A stretch of DNA of 64,000 bases from Nonomuraea jabiensis. GTDB lineage: Bacteria; Actinomycetota; Actinomycetes; Streptosporangiales; Streptosporangiaceae. Position 1 is the first letter of the stretch, and the number at the start of each line of letters is the position of its first letter. The stretch is from the NCBI RefSeq assembly GCF_014204795.1, contig NZ_JACHMB010000001.1, positions 5,530,501-5,594,500 on the forward strand, in the 5' to 3' direction. The notes under the pieces are model-generated. The model did not search any database and was not told the DNA's origin. It saw nothing but the letters and a program-made list of their open reading frames with translations. Shown here in pieces: positions 35,963 to 44,507 of the stretch. The translations under genes and the position numbers were made by a program.

Positions 35963-36718
35963 ATGGCTGACCCACGCACCACCGCGAGGCAGGTCAAAGC
36001 GGCGATCGGCCAGTACGGCGGCGGGTTCATGATCTCCCGAGAGGCCAAGGCCGTCTGCGAGGAGTACGGCCTCGGCGCCCGCGAGCTCTACTTCCGGGGC
36101 CGCTGCGGCGTGCTCGGCGAATGCGACGCCGACGTGGTCAATTCGGTCGTCGTTTTCTTCCCGCCCGACCACGTCGAACAGAGCTGGAACGGCGGCCGCA
36201 AGCTCCCCGTCGAGCAGGCCGTCGAGCTGTACGCCGAGATCTGCAGGGCCTGGGGCCGGCGCAAGCTGGGCGGCTACGACGGCTGCGCGCGGCTCGCGGA
36301 GCTGCTCCAGCCGGTCGTCGAAGCCGCCCCGTGCGCGGGCGTCCCGCTGTTCGCGGGCTGGCGGGCCGTGCCGCTGCCCGACGACCCGCCCGCGCGGGCC
36401 GTACAGCTCATGCACGTCGTACGCGAGCTGCGCGGCGGATTGCACGCCAACGCCGTGATCGCGGCCGGCCTGCACCCGCTGGAGGCCACGCTCGCCAGCG
36501 GCCACGACGCGACACCGTTCGGGGCCACCACGGGAGAGATGATCGCCAGGTTCTTCCAGTGGCCGGAGCCGTACGCCACGCCGGGTCCGGACGTCGTGGC
36601 GCGCCGCGCCGCGGTGGAGGAGACGACGGACGACCTGATGGCACCGGCCTTTTCGGTCCTTGACAGCAGCGAAACGGACGAGCTGATCGGCCTTCTGCGT
36701 TTTGGGGACGCTCGTTGA
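35963..36718 (+). CDS. SCO6745-family (SalK/EvbL-like) HTH protein
   Basis: A 251-residue helical protein. The opening RQVKAAIGQYGGGFMISREA, the mid block LYFRGRCGVLGECDADVVNS and VVRELRGGLHANAVIAAGLHPLEA resemble the actinobacterial SCO6745/SalK family, thought to carry a MarR-like HTH. The role is unknown. GAGGTGG lies before ATG 35963 and is inside a 7-bp-arm inverted repeat. A 758-aa repeat protein starts 19 bp downstream, so the two probably form an operon. Confidence 0.6.
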   Translation: MADPRTTARQVKAAIGQYGGGFMISREAKAVCEEYGLGARELYFRGRCGVLGECDADVVNSVVVFFPPDHVEQSWNGGRKLPVEQAVELYAEICRAWGRRKLGGYDGCARLAELLQPVVEAAPCAGVPLFAGWRAVPLPDDPPARAVQLMHVVRELRGGLHANAVIAAGLHPLEATLASGHDATPFGATTGEMIARFFQWPEPYATPGPDVVARRAAVEETTDDLMAPAFSVLDSSETDELIGLLRFGDAR

Positions 36719-36737
36719 CCTGGCAGACTGGCTGCCC

Positions 36738-39014
36738 ATGGACGTGGACATCTGGGCCTGGGTCGGCGAAACCCAGCAGCAGCTTTCCGAGGCGGGCAAC
36801 GTTGGCCTCGCCATGGCGCTGGGAGACCTTCCCGCACAGGCCTATGAGGGCCGATACCCGCAGCTCGACGTCATGGCCCCGGCCATCGCGCAGCAGGCCG
36901 AGGCCCTTGAGCTGCCCTGGCTCGAGTTCTACGCCCGCTACTGGCACCTGATCGGCCGCATCGGCGACCGGGCGCAGGGCGCGGTCGCCCTCGACGACGC
37001 GCAGCAGCTGCTGGCGTTCGCCCAGCGCGAAGACGTACGCGAGTGCCCGGCCGCCCCGGCGGCGGTCGAGGCCCTCGCCGTCGCCTGGGCCAACACGGAC
37101 GGCCCCGGCTACGCGAGCGAGCGCCTGGAGGCGCTGGGGGCGCACCTCGAGGGCATGAGCCCGGAGAAGTCCGCCTTCGCCGGCCTGGTCACCCAGTACG
37201 TCGCCGCGCTCATCGACGCCGGCAAGCCGGGCGAGGCCGTGACCTACGCCGAGTCCGCCGTCGAGCGGCTGCGGGTCGCGGGCCGCGAGGCGAGCTGGGA
37301 GCTCGGCGCTGAGAGCGCCCGCGCGCTGCTCGCCGCGGGCCGCGCCGAGGACGCCCTCACCGCGCTGCAGGCCGCGGCGGAGTTCCAGGCCGACGACCCG
37401 GTGGCCAAGGCGCACCGCGACGGCGTGCGCCGGGCCCTGATCCTCGCCACGCTCGGCCGCACCGCCGAGGCCGTGGACGCGCTGCCCGACCTCGACGTGG
37501 TCGGCGAGCACCCGCGCGTGTTCGTGGAGTGGTCGCAGGCGGTCAGCAAGCTGGCCGGCTCCTCCCAGATCACCAACACCTGGCAGCTCGGCCGCGTGCT
37601 GCGCCAGTGGATCGACTACTTCGGCATGATGGGCGGCTACCGCGCCCGCGTCGAGCTCGCGCTGGTCGCCGGCGACCTGGCCATCGCCAGGCAGGGCGTG
37701 TGGCAGGCCCGGCTGCTGGCCGACCTGACCGAGTCCGCCGCCGCCGAGCTGCGCGAGACCGAGGGCGTCGCCGACCGCGTCGCCGCCCTGCGGGCCGCCG
37801 CCGACGCCACCTCCGAGCCCGAGGCCCCGGGCGAGCTCGGCGAGCGCGTCGGCCTCTTCGACGCCGCCGACGGCTTCAACGCCGACCCGGAGCGGTGGGT
37901 CGGCTGGCTGGCGCCGCTGTCCGGGAAGGACCTGGAGGCCACCCGCCGCCACACCACCACGCTCGGCTTCCTCGGCTACCCCGCCACCGGCGCCGACATC
38001 TACTGGAAGATGCTGGTCGACACCGGCGACATCGCCACCGCCGACTCCGACGACGTGGCCTACCTGACCACGCTGCTCATCGAGGCCCGCCAGGACGAGC
38101 GGCTCGAGCAGATGGCCGCGATGCTCCCGCACGCCGCCCAGCACCTCGCGCTGGCCCGGCTGCACAGCGCCCGCGAGCGCTGGGAGGAGACGGTCGAGGC
38201 CGCCGAGCACGCCGTCGCGGCCGGCGCCGGGCTCGACGCCCGCCGCCTGCTGTCCGGCGCCGCCCAGCAGCTCGACGCCAACTCCAGGGCCGCCGAGGTG
38301 CTGCTGGAGGTGATCGACGAGCTCGCCGACGAGGACGTCTGGCGCATGATCGTGATGGCCACCTCGGCGGAGGACTGGGAGACCGTACGCAAGGGCGCGG
38401 CCAAGATCGGCATGCCGATCAAGTCCACGGAGGGCCCGATCGAGGAGGAGATGGGCCTCATCAGGGTCATCCTCCCCGCGCCCGACGGCGGCCAGCGCCA
38501 GGTGCTGTCCATCCGCACCGGCCCCGCCACGGCCCGGCTCGCCCTGCCGCAGCCACGCGGCATGGACTACAACGCCGGCGACCTGGTCGTCTTCGACCCG
38601 CAGCTGCTGGAGCCGGTGCCCGACGACCCGCAGGAGCAGCAGAACTTCGTGCCGCCGTTCGCCGCGGTGCGCATCCTGCGGCCCGGCGGCTACACCAGCT
38701 ACTTCTTCGACGGCGCCGCGCCGAGCGAGGAGGACTGGGCGGAGTTCACCGAGGTCATGGCCGAGCGTGGCTGGCCCATGTGGGTCTACAGCGACGAGAA
38801 CTACACCGTCACCCACCCGAGCACGGGCGAGACGCTGCCCGGGGTCTTCGGCTGGGTGGCGGTCCCGCCGGACGTGTCGGCCTCCGAGGTCGACGCGCTG
38901 CTCGACGACGCCACGGAGCGGTGGGTGCACCCGCTGGCCTGGCTCGACCTGGCCCGCGAGATCGACGTCGAGGTGGAGCGGCACGAGCGGATCGTCAAGG
39001 AATACGGCCTCTGA
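36738..39014 (+). CDS. Large helical-repeat (TPR-like) protein of unknown function
   Basis: A 758-residue soluble, acidic protein. Residues 1-570 are helix pairs with TPR-like Ala/Leu spacing (for example AGKPGEAVTYAESAVERLRV, ARQDERLEQMAAMLPHAAQH). The last ~190 residues form a different beta-rich domain with LSIRTGPATARLALPQP, VVFDPQLLEPVPD and MWVYSDENYTVTHPSTGE. There is no signal peptide, membrane helix or catalytic motif. The ATG at 36738 is preferred; the reading frame starts slightly earlier but would overlap the previous gene. A strong terminator follows. I do not recognise the C-terminal domain. Confidence 0.75.
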   Translation: MDVDIWAWVGETQQQLSEAGNVGLAMALGDLPAQAYEGRYPQLDVMAPAIAQQAEALELPWLEFYARYWHLIGRIGDRAQGAVALDDAQQLLAFAQREDVRECPAAPAAVEALAVAWANTDGPGYASERLEALGAHLEGMSPEKSAFAGLVTQYVAALIDAGKPGEAVTYAESAVERLRVAGREASWELGAESARALLAAGRAEDALTALQAAAEFQADDPVAKAHRDGVRRALILATLGRTAEAVDALPDLDVVGEHPRVFVEWSQAVSKLAGSSQITNTWQLGRVLRQWIDYFGMMGGYRARVELALVAGDLAIARQGVWQARLLADLTESAAAELRETEGVADRVAALRAAADATSEPEAPGELGERVGLFDAADGFNADPERWVGWLAPLSGKDLEATRRHTTTLGFLGYPATGADIYWKMLVDTGDIATADSDDVAYLTTLLIEARQDERLEQMAAMLPHAAQHLALARLHSARERWEETVEAAEHAVAAGAGLDARRLLSGAAQQLDANSRAAEVLLEVIDELADEDVWRMIVMATSAEDWETVRKGAAKIGMPIKSTEGPIEEEMGLIRVILPAPDGGQRQVLSIRTGPATARLALPQPRGMDYNAGDLVVFDPQLLEPVPDDPQEQQNFVPPFAAVRILRPGGYTSYFFDGAAPSEEDWAEFTEVMAERGWPMWVYSDENYTVTHPSTGETLPGVFGWVAVPPDVSASEVDALLDDATERWVHPLAWLDLAREIDVEVERHERIVKEYGL

Positions 39015-39054
39015 CGGCGGCCCTGGGCATCGCCCCCTGAGCAAGGGTCCACCG

Positions 39055-39087
39055 GCCCATCCCCGCACGGTATGCGCGGGGATGGGC
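39055..39087 (+). terminator. Hairpin terminator after the 758-aa protein gene
   Basis: GCCCATCCCCGC (39055-39066) and GCGGGGATGGGC (39076-39087) form a perfect 12-bp stem with a 9-base loop, 40 bp behind the stop. There is no U-tract. Confidence 0.75.
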
Positions 39088-39146
39088 ACGTTGCGCTCCT
39101 GCCCCGTGCGGGGCATTCTGGAGCGCCGCGTCGGTGGGTGGCAGGG

Positions 39147-39929
39147 ATGAGCGGGAAGGCGGGATGTGACGTGCTGGAGCGGTTCGCGCTCGACGGCAAG
39201 GTGGCCATCGTCACCGGTGCGTCCTCGGGGCTGGGCGTCGCGTTCGCCCGGGGTCTCGCGGAGACCGGCGCCGACGTCGTGATCGGGGCCCGGCGTGCCG
39301 ACCGCCTGGAGGAGACGCGGCGGCTGGTCGAGGAGACCGGCAGGCGATGCCTGGCCGTCGAGACGGACGTGGCCCGCCCGGAGGACTGCGACGCGCTGGT
39401 GGCCGCCGCCGTCGACGCCATGGGCGCCGTGGACGTGCTGATCAACAACGCCGGCATCGGCACCGCCGTGCCCGCGCTGCGGGAGACGCCCGAGGAGTTC
39501 CGGCAGGTCATCGACGTCAACCTGCTCGGCACGTACTGGATGGCCCAGGCGTGCGCGCGGGTGATGCGGCCCGGCTCGTCGATCGTGAACATCGGCAGCA
39601 TCCTCGGCGAGACCACGGCCGGGCTGCCCCAGGCCGCCTACAGCGCCTCGAAGGCGGCGATCATCGGCCTCACCAGGGACCTCGCGCAGCAGTGGACCGG
39701 CCGGCGCGGCATCCGGGTCAACTGCCTGGAGCCGGGGTTCTTCCACTCGGAGATGACCGAGCAGTTCAAGCCCGGCTACGTGGAGGCGGTCGTCGAGTCC
39801 AGGGTGGTGATGAAGCGGCCGGGCGATCCGGCGGAGCTGGTGGCCGCGGCGGTCTTCCTGGCCGGTGACGCGGCCTCGTACATCACCGGGGTGACGCTTC
39901 CGGTGGACGGCGGGGTCCTGCTCACCTGA
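39147..39929 (+). CDS. Short-chain dehydrogenase/reductase
   Basis: A 260-residue classical SDR. The cofactor motif TGASSGLG is near the N-terminus, NNAG follows in strand 4, the catalytic Ser is in NIGSILGE, and the Tyr/Lys pair is in YSASK. It ends in ITGVTLPVDGG. It probably oxidises or reduces an alcohol/ketone with NAD(P); the substrate is unknown. ATG 39147 is the first sensible start, close behind GGCAGGG. It lies alone after a terminator and converges on a small membrane protein gene. Confidence 0.9.
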   Translation: MSGKAGCDVLERFALDGKVAIVTGASSGLGVAFARGLAETGADVVIGARRADRLEETRRLVEETGRRCLAVETDVARPEDCDALVAAAVDAMGAVDVLINNAGIGTAVPALRETPEEFRQVIDVNLLGTYWMAQACARVMRPGSSIVNIGSILGETTAGLPQAAYSASKAAIIGLTRDLAQQWTGRRGIRVNCLEPGFFHSEMTEQFKPGYVEAVVESRVVMKRPGDPAELVAAAVFLAGDAASYITGVTLPVDGGVLLT

Positions 39930-39938
39930 CGCCGGCGG

Positions 39939-40382
39939 CTACGAGCCGAAGCCGGCCACCGGCAGGCCGTCCGAGCAGGCGATCTCGAGCTCGACGTCCA
40001 CGCCTTCCTCCGGCTCGAACTCCACCTTGGCCCTGCGGGCGGGCCCCGGCTCGACGTGGTCCACCGAGTAGTTCTGGGCGGGGCTCCACGAGCGCAGCGT
40101 GACCAGGTCGCCCTCGCACGAGGCGATCACGGTGCCGCCCGGGGTGCGCAGCAGCTTGCCCTGGGCCGTCTGCGACGGTGTCCCCGGCGCCGGGGTGGCG
40201 TCGTCGGCCGGGGTGCCGGTGGCGCGCTGGGTGGCGGTGTTCAGGGCGGCGCGGACCTCGGCCGGGCTGAGCACGTGGCCGGAGTCGCCGGTGAGGCCGG
40301 TGCCGAGCAGGGCGAGCACCGCCACGGCCGCGCCGGTCGCGGCGACGGCGGTGGCGACCCAGGCCAGCACGAGTCTCTTCAT
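39939..40382 (-). CDS. Membrane-anchored hypothetical protein
   Basis: A 147-residue protein with a basic start and one hydrophobic segment (LVLAWVATAVAATGAAVAVL), then an outer part with two Cys (IASCEGD and IACSDG) likely to pair and a beta-strand-rich core (GTVIASCEGDLVTLRSWSP). It ends KVEFEPEEGVDVELEIACSD. It is divergent from the response-regulator gene, 94 bp away, so it may be a target or accessory of that two-component system. No known family recognised. Confidence 0.65.
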   Translation of the reverse strand: MKRLVLAWVATAVAATGAAVAVLALLGTGLTGDSGHVLSPAEVRAALNTATQRATGTPADDATPAPGTPSQTAQGKLLRTPGGTVIASCEGDLVTLRSWSPAQNYSVDHVEPGPARRAKVEFEPEEGVDVELEIACSDGLPVAGFGS

Positions 40383-40476
40383 GGTCGACCACCATCCCCC
40401 ATGTACGGCTAACGCCAGGTTAAGGCGGCGCTAAGGCTGCTCGGGGCATCGTCATCGACCGTCTACGTTCTTGTAT

Positions 40477-41157
40477 ATGGCTGACATCCTGCTCATCGAG
40501 GACGACGTGGCGATCCGTACGGCGCTCAGCCGCGGCCTGCGCGAGCTCGGTCACGCCGTCTCCTCGTCCCCCACGGCGCTGGACGGGCTGCGGCTGGCCG
40601 TGCAGGACCGTCCCGACCTGATCGTGCTCGACCTGGGCCTGCCTGATCTGGACGGGGTGGAGCTGCTGCGGATGTTGCGGGCGGTCAGCAGGGTGCCGGT
40701 CATCGTGGCGACCGCGCGTGACGGGGACGCCGAGATGGTGCCGGTGCTGGACGCGGGGGCCGACGACTACGTGGTCAAGCCGTACAGCGCGGCGCAGCTC
40801 GACGCGCGGGTGCGGGCCGTGCTGCGGCGGGCCGGGGGGTCGGCGCCGGAGCCGGCGCTGGCGGTGGGGGCGTTGCGGGTGGACCCGCGGGCGCGTACGG
40901 CCACGCTCGACGGGGCGGCGCTGGATCTGACGCCGCGCGAGTTCGACGTGCTGCACTATCTGGCCGCGCGGCCCGGCGAGGTGGTGACCAAGCGGGAGCT
41001 GCTGACGGAGGTGTGGCAGCTGCCGTACGGGGGCGCGGACAAGACCGTGGACGTGCACCTGTCGTGGCTGCGCAGGAAGCTGGGCGAGACGGCCGCGGAG
41101 CCCCGCTACCTGCACACCGTGCGCGGGGTCGGCGTCAAGCTGGTCGAGCCGTCATGA
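40477..41157 (+). CDS. OmpR/PhoB-family response regulator
   Basis: A 226-residue regulator. The receiver domain (1-115) has the acidic pair of IEDD, the phospho-acceptor Asp52 in IVLDLGLPD and the Lys of YVVKPY. The C-terminal winged helix (about 130-226) has LTPREFDVLHYLAARPGEVV and VDVHLSWLRRKLG. It pairs with the histidine kinase 34 bp downstream. No SD is seen; TACGTT (40464-40469) is 7 bases before the ATG, suggesting a leaderless message. Confidence 0.94.
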   Translation: MADILLIEDDVAIRTALSRGLRELGHAVSSSPTALDGLRLAVQDRPDLIVLDLGLPDLDGVELLRMLRAVSRVPVIVATARDGDAEMVPVLDAGADDYVVKPYSAAQLDARVRAVLRRAGGSAPEPALAVGALRVDPRARTATLDGAALDLTPREFDVLHYLAARPGEVVTKRELLTEVWQLPYGGADKTVDVHLSWLRRKLGETAAEPRYLHTVRGVGVKLVEPS

Positions 41158-41191
41158 CGCGCGTGAGCGCGGCCTCGGGGAGGGGGCGGGC

Positions 41192-42430
41192 GTGAGGCGG
41201 TGGCTGGCGTTGCTGGTGGCGGCCACGACGTCGCTCGTGCTGATCGCGTTGCTGGTGCCGATGGCGCTGCTCATCCGGGCCGTGGCCGAGAACGGCGCGA
41301 TGGGCAGGGCGACCGCTGCGGCCGAGTCCGTGGCGGTCGCGGTGGGCACGCCCGACCTGGAGCTGGCGATGGCGCAGGTGTCGCGTCCGGTGACGGTGTT
41401 CCTGCCGGACGGGAGCACGGTGGGCGCGGCGGCGGCCCGTACCGACGCCGCGCGCCTGGCCGCGACCGGGCGCAGCGTCACCGCCGCGGCCTCGGGCGGC
41501 AGGGAGGTGCTGGTCTCCGCGCAGTCGTCCGGGGGGACGGCGGTGATCAGGGTGTTCGTGCCGGACGCGGAGCTGACGAAGGGCGTGCGCGAGGCGTGGC
41601 TGGGGCTGCTCGTGCTGGGGATCGTCCTGGTGGTGCTGGGGATCGTGCTGGCGGACCGGCTGGCGCTGGCCGTCACGCGGCCGGTGGACGGGCTGGCCCG
41701 GGTCTCGCACCGGCTGGCCGGGGGTGACCTGACGGCCCGGGCGGAGCCGGGCGGGCCGCCCGAGGTGCGTTCGGTGGCGCTGGCGCTCAACCATCTGGCG
41801 GGGCGGATCGACGAGCTGCTGGTGGCGGAGCGGGAGTCGGTGGCCGACCTGTCGCACCGGCTGCGTACCCCTTTGACCGGCCTCAGGCTGGACGCCGAGT
41901 CGCTGCGGGACCCGGAGGAGGCGGCGCGGGTGCAGGCCCGCGTGGACGCCCTGGAGCGGGCGGTGAGCGCCGTCATCACGGAGGCGCGGCGACGCTCGGC
42001 CGGGCGCGCGTCGTGCGACGCGGCGGCGGTGGTGGGGGAGCGGGTGCGGTTCTGGTCGGTGCTGGCGGAGGACCAGTGCCGCGAGCTGTCGATCTCGCTG
42101 CCCGACGGGCCGCTGCCCGTCGCGGTGAGCGCCGAGGAGCTCGCGGCCTGCGTGGACGCCCTGCTCGGCAACGTCTTCGCGCACACCCCGGAAGGGGCCT
42201 CGATGGCGGTACGGCTCACGCCGCACCCGTCGGGGGCGGTGCTGGCGGTCGAGGACTCGGGGCCGGGCTTCGACCCGGAGCTGCTGGAACGGGGCAACAG
42301 CGGGGGCGGTTCGACCGGCCTCGGCCTCGACATCGCCCGCCGTACCGCCGAGTCCTCGGGCGGCCACCTGGCCGTCTCCACGCCCGAAGGGGGAGGCGCG
42401 CGGGTGGAGATGGTCTTTACCGCCGCTTAG
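41192..42430 (+). CDS. Sensor histidine kinase
   Basis: A 412-residue kinase from GTG 41192 with GGGGAGGGGGC upstream. Helix 1 (5-30) and helix 2 (136-156) flank a ~100-residue extracellular sensor; a HAMP-like region (157-210) follows. The phospho-acceptor is His222 in LSHRLRTPLTG. The ATPase domain has an N box in DALLGNVFAHTPEG, a G1 box DSGPGF and a GLGLDIARR G2 box. It should phosphorylate the OmpR-type regulator encoded just upstream; the signal is unknown. Confidence 0.94.
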   Translation: MRRWLALLVAATTSLVLIALLVPMALLIRAVAENGAMGRATAAAESVAVAVGTPDLELAMAQVSRPVTVFLPDGSTVGAAAARTDAARLAATGRSVTAAASGGREVLVSAQSSGGTAVIRVFVPDAELTKGVREAWLGLLVLGIVLVVLGIVLADRLALAVTRPVDGLARVSHRLAGGDLTARAEPGGPPEVRSVALALNHLAGRIDELLVAERESVADLSHRLRTPLTGLRLDAESLRDPEEAARVQARVDALERAVSAVITEARRRSAGRASCDAAAVVGERVRFWSVLAEDQCRELSISLPDGPLPVAVSAEELAACVDALLGNVFAHTPEGASMAVRLTPHPSGAVLAVEDSGPGFDPELLERGNSGGGSTGLGLDIARRTAESSGGHLAVSTPEGGGARVEMVFTAA

Positions 42431-42465
42431 CGCGCGATTATCGGAGATCGCGATTTCGTGGAGTC

Positions 42466-42801
42466 ATGCAGATCACGAAGAAGTTCATCGTCGTCGGTGC
42501 CGGGATCGTCGCGCTGGTCGCGGGCGGGGGCGTCGCCTTCGCCGCCACCACGTCCACGGCCGCCGCGCCCAAGGTCACGGCCGAGCAGGCCATGGAGATC
42601 GCGCACAAGCAGGTGGCAGGGGCCTGGGTCAGCGAGATCGACTACCAGAACGGGGGCACGCGGCCCGACGTGTGGGAGGTCGAGCTGACCAAGGGCACCG
42701 AACGGCACGAGCTGGACGTGGACGCGGCCACCGGCAAGGTCACCAAGCACCAGACGGACAAGGACGACGACCACGGCCGCGACGACCACGACGACGACTG
42801 A
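42466..42801 (+). CDS. PepSY domain-containing secreted protein
   Basis: A 111-residue protein with a signal peptide (KFIVVGAGIVALVAGGGVAF, cleavage near AAT) and one PepSY domain (TAEQAMEIAHKQVAGAWVSE, then DVWEVELTKGTERHELDVDA). It ends in an acidic His/Asp tail. GGAG precedes the ATG. It follows the kinase after 35 bp and is probably part of the same operon. PepSY proteins next to two-component systems are frequent; a periplasmic modulator or metal-binding role (His/Asp tail) is an inference. Confidence 0.85.
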   Translation: MQITKKFIVVGAGIVALVAGGGVAFAATTSTAAAPKVTAEQAMEIAHKQVAGAWVSEIDYQNGGTRPDVWEVELTKGTERHELDVDAATGKVTKHQTDKDDDHGRDDHDDD

Positions 42802-42821
42802 CGGCGTCCCCCGCGGCCACC

Positions 42822-42848
42822 AGGCCCACCGCGCTCGGCGGTGGGCCT
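42822..42848. terminator. Bidirectional terminator between the PepSY and nuclease genes
   Basis: AGGCCCACCGC and GCGGTGGGCCT form a perfect 11-bp stem with loop GCTCG, midway between two convergent stop codons. Confidence 0.75.
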
Positions 42849-42856
42849 TCCGGCCG

Positions 42857-43645
42857 TCAGCGGGTCATCTTCATGACGATCGGACGGTGGTCGGACAGGG
42901 TGCTCGACAGGACGGAGCCGCTCGTGATGGTGACGCCCTTGGTGTAGATGTAGTCGATCCGGGCGTCCCCGTGGGTCGGCTTGTTGGCGTACCTGGCGCC
43001 GGTGTCCACCCAGCCCGCGCTCACGAACTTCTTCGACAGCGCGTCCGTGGGCGGCGCGTTGAAGTCGCCGGTCAGGATCAGCGGGGACCGGTTGGCGAGG
43101 TAGTTACGGACCTTGTCCGCCTGGGCCTCGCGGCGGGCCACCGAGGTGGCCGACAGGCCCGGGGACAGGTGGGTGGTGAACACCGTGATCGTCGAGCCGC
43201 CGCCGAGGTCGAGCTTGGCCCCGGCCATGGAGCGGTTGACCGGACAGGTCTCGAAGTCACTGATCGGGATCGTCACGCGCTCAATGATCTTGAACGAGGA
43301 CAGGATCGCGTTGCCCGCCTGGCCCGGCTGCGGATCGTCGCAGGGGCCGGGGTTGTCGCCCGCGCCGAAGTGGGCATTGGCCGTGATGTCCCAGCCGAGC
43401 TCGTCGGCTAACTGCCTGACCTGGTCCGCTTCCGGCTTGCGATGAATCTCCTGCACGGTCACGACGTTGGCGCCGCTGCCGCGGATCACCCCGGCGATGG
43501 CCTTCATGTCGGCGGTGTCGCCCGCGATGTTCCAGTTGAGGACCACCAGGTTCGTCGTGGCGTGCGCCGGGGCGGGCAGGGCGGTGGAGGCGAGCACCAT
43601 GACCGCGGCGGCCATCATCACTTTGATCCGTTTTGTCGCATACAT
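42857..43645 (-). CDS. Secreted endonuclease/exonuclease/phosphatase family protein
   Basis: A 262-residue exported enzyme: the signal peptide ends near PAPAHA-T, followed by the DNase I-like fold. NWNIAGDTADMKAIAG, VTVQEIHRK, the conserved TGDFNAPP and the terminal SDHRPIVM carry the metal and catalytic residues (Glu, Asp/Asn, Asp/His). Substrate could be DNA, RNA or a phosphoester. It lies 42 bp behind another exported nuclease gene on the same strand. TAAGAT (minus strand, 43654-43659) is 8 bases before the ATG, so it may also have its own leaderless start. Confidence 0.88.
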   Translation of the reverse strand: MYATKRIKVMMAAAVMVLASTALPAPAHATTNLVVLNWNIAGDTADMKAIAGVIRGSGANVVTVQEIHRKPEADQVRQLADELGWDITANAHFGAGDNPGPCDDPQPGQAGNAILSSFKIIERVTIPISDFETCPVNRSMAGAKLDLGGGSTITVFTTHLSPGLSATSVARREAQADKVRNYLANRSPLILTGDFNAPPTDALSKKFVSAGWVDTGARYANKPTHGDARIDYIYTKGVTITSGSVLSSTLSDHRPIVMKMTR

Positions 43646-43687
43646 GCCGTTTGATCTTACGGACCGCGTGACTGTTCGTATAGATCT

Positions 43688-44374
43688 TCAGCAGCTCGAC
43701 AGGATGCTCTCCATGGCGTCCTTCTCCGCCGACGTCACCCAGACGCCGTACTTCGTCTTCACGTCGATCTGGCGGGCGATGTAGGTGCACCGGTACGACT
43801 TGCGCGGCGGCAGCCAGGTGGCCGCGTCGGAGTCGCTCTTCTGGCCGTTGAGCGGGCCGTCGACGGCCATGAGGTTCAGCGGGTCGTTGGCGAACTCCTT
43901 GCGCTTGTCCGCCGCCCACTGCTGCGCGCCCTTCTGCCAGGCGTCCGACAGCGGGATCACGTGGTCGATCTGGACGGCCGTGCTGGTGTCCTGGCCGCGC
44001 TTGAAGTTGATCGTCTTGCCGCTGTACGGGTCGTGCAGCGTGCCGCTCAGCACGATGCAGTCGTGGGTCCCGGCCTTGAACTTCTCGTCCACCAGGTCCC
44101 GCTTGAGTATGTCGTTACGGGTGTCGCAGCCGTTGTGGTCGACGTCCGCCCACGCCGGGCCGAACTTGTCCCGGTCGAACCCGGTCTTCGGGGCCCGTCC
44201 CTTGACGGTTAACTTCTCGAGCTTCTTGCGGGCGTCCGAGACGGAGACCGAGTCGGACTTGCCTCCCTTGTCGGTGCCGGCCGAGGACTGCCCCTGCAGG
44301 CCGCCGCAGCCCGCCAGCACCGCGACCGTGGCCATACCGGCCATGAACGCCCGAACCCGTCGCCCCACGCCCAC
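43688..44374 (-). CDS. Exported HNH endonuclease family protein (DUF1524-like), lipoprotein
   Basis: A 228-residue protein from GTG 44374. The signal FMAGMATVAVLAGC ends in a lipobox-like Cys. The nuclease part has QIDHVIPLSDAWQKGA, then FANDPLNLMAVDGPLNGQKS and DAATWLPPRKSYRCTY, the HNH/DUF1524 pattern with the catalytic DH and downstream N and W-P-P. It probably cuts DNA outside the cell, as a nutritional or defence nuclease. The start is GTG with GGGGA nearby; ATG 44344 would remove the basic n-region. Confidence 0.87.
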   Translation of the reverse strand: MGVGRRVRAFMAGMATVAVLAGCGGLQGQSSAGTDKGGKSDSVSVSDARKKLEKLTVKGRAPKTGFDRDKFGPAWADVDHNGCDTRNDILKRDLVDEKFKAGTHDCIVLSGTLHDPYSGKTINFKRGQDTSTAVQIDHVIPLSDAWQKGAQQWAADKRKEFANDPLNLMAVDGPLNGQKSDSDAATWLPPRKSYRCTYIARQIDVKTKYGVWVTSAEKDAMESILSSC

Positions 44375-44507
44375 TCCCCAGAGTTCGCCCTACCTCCGTA
44401 AAGTCTAGGTCAAGTGCCCGCAAAAGGCCTTTCTACGCGTACCGTGCACCTCCGGACAAGGCTGCCTTAGTCTGAAGGCGGATCATGGCATGCCGGAAAG
44501 AGGGGAC

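Noticed and set aside
41154..41195. 13-codon frame overlapping the response-regulator stop (ATGA)
   Set aside because: The histidine kinase has its own GTG with a strong SD, and the short frame has no further support.
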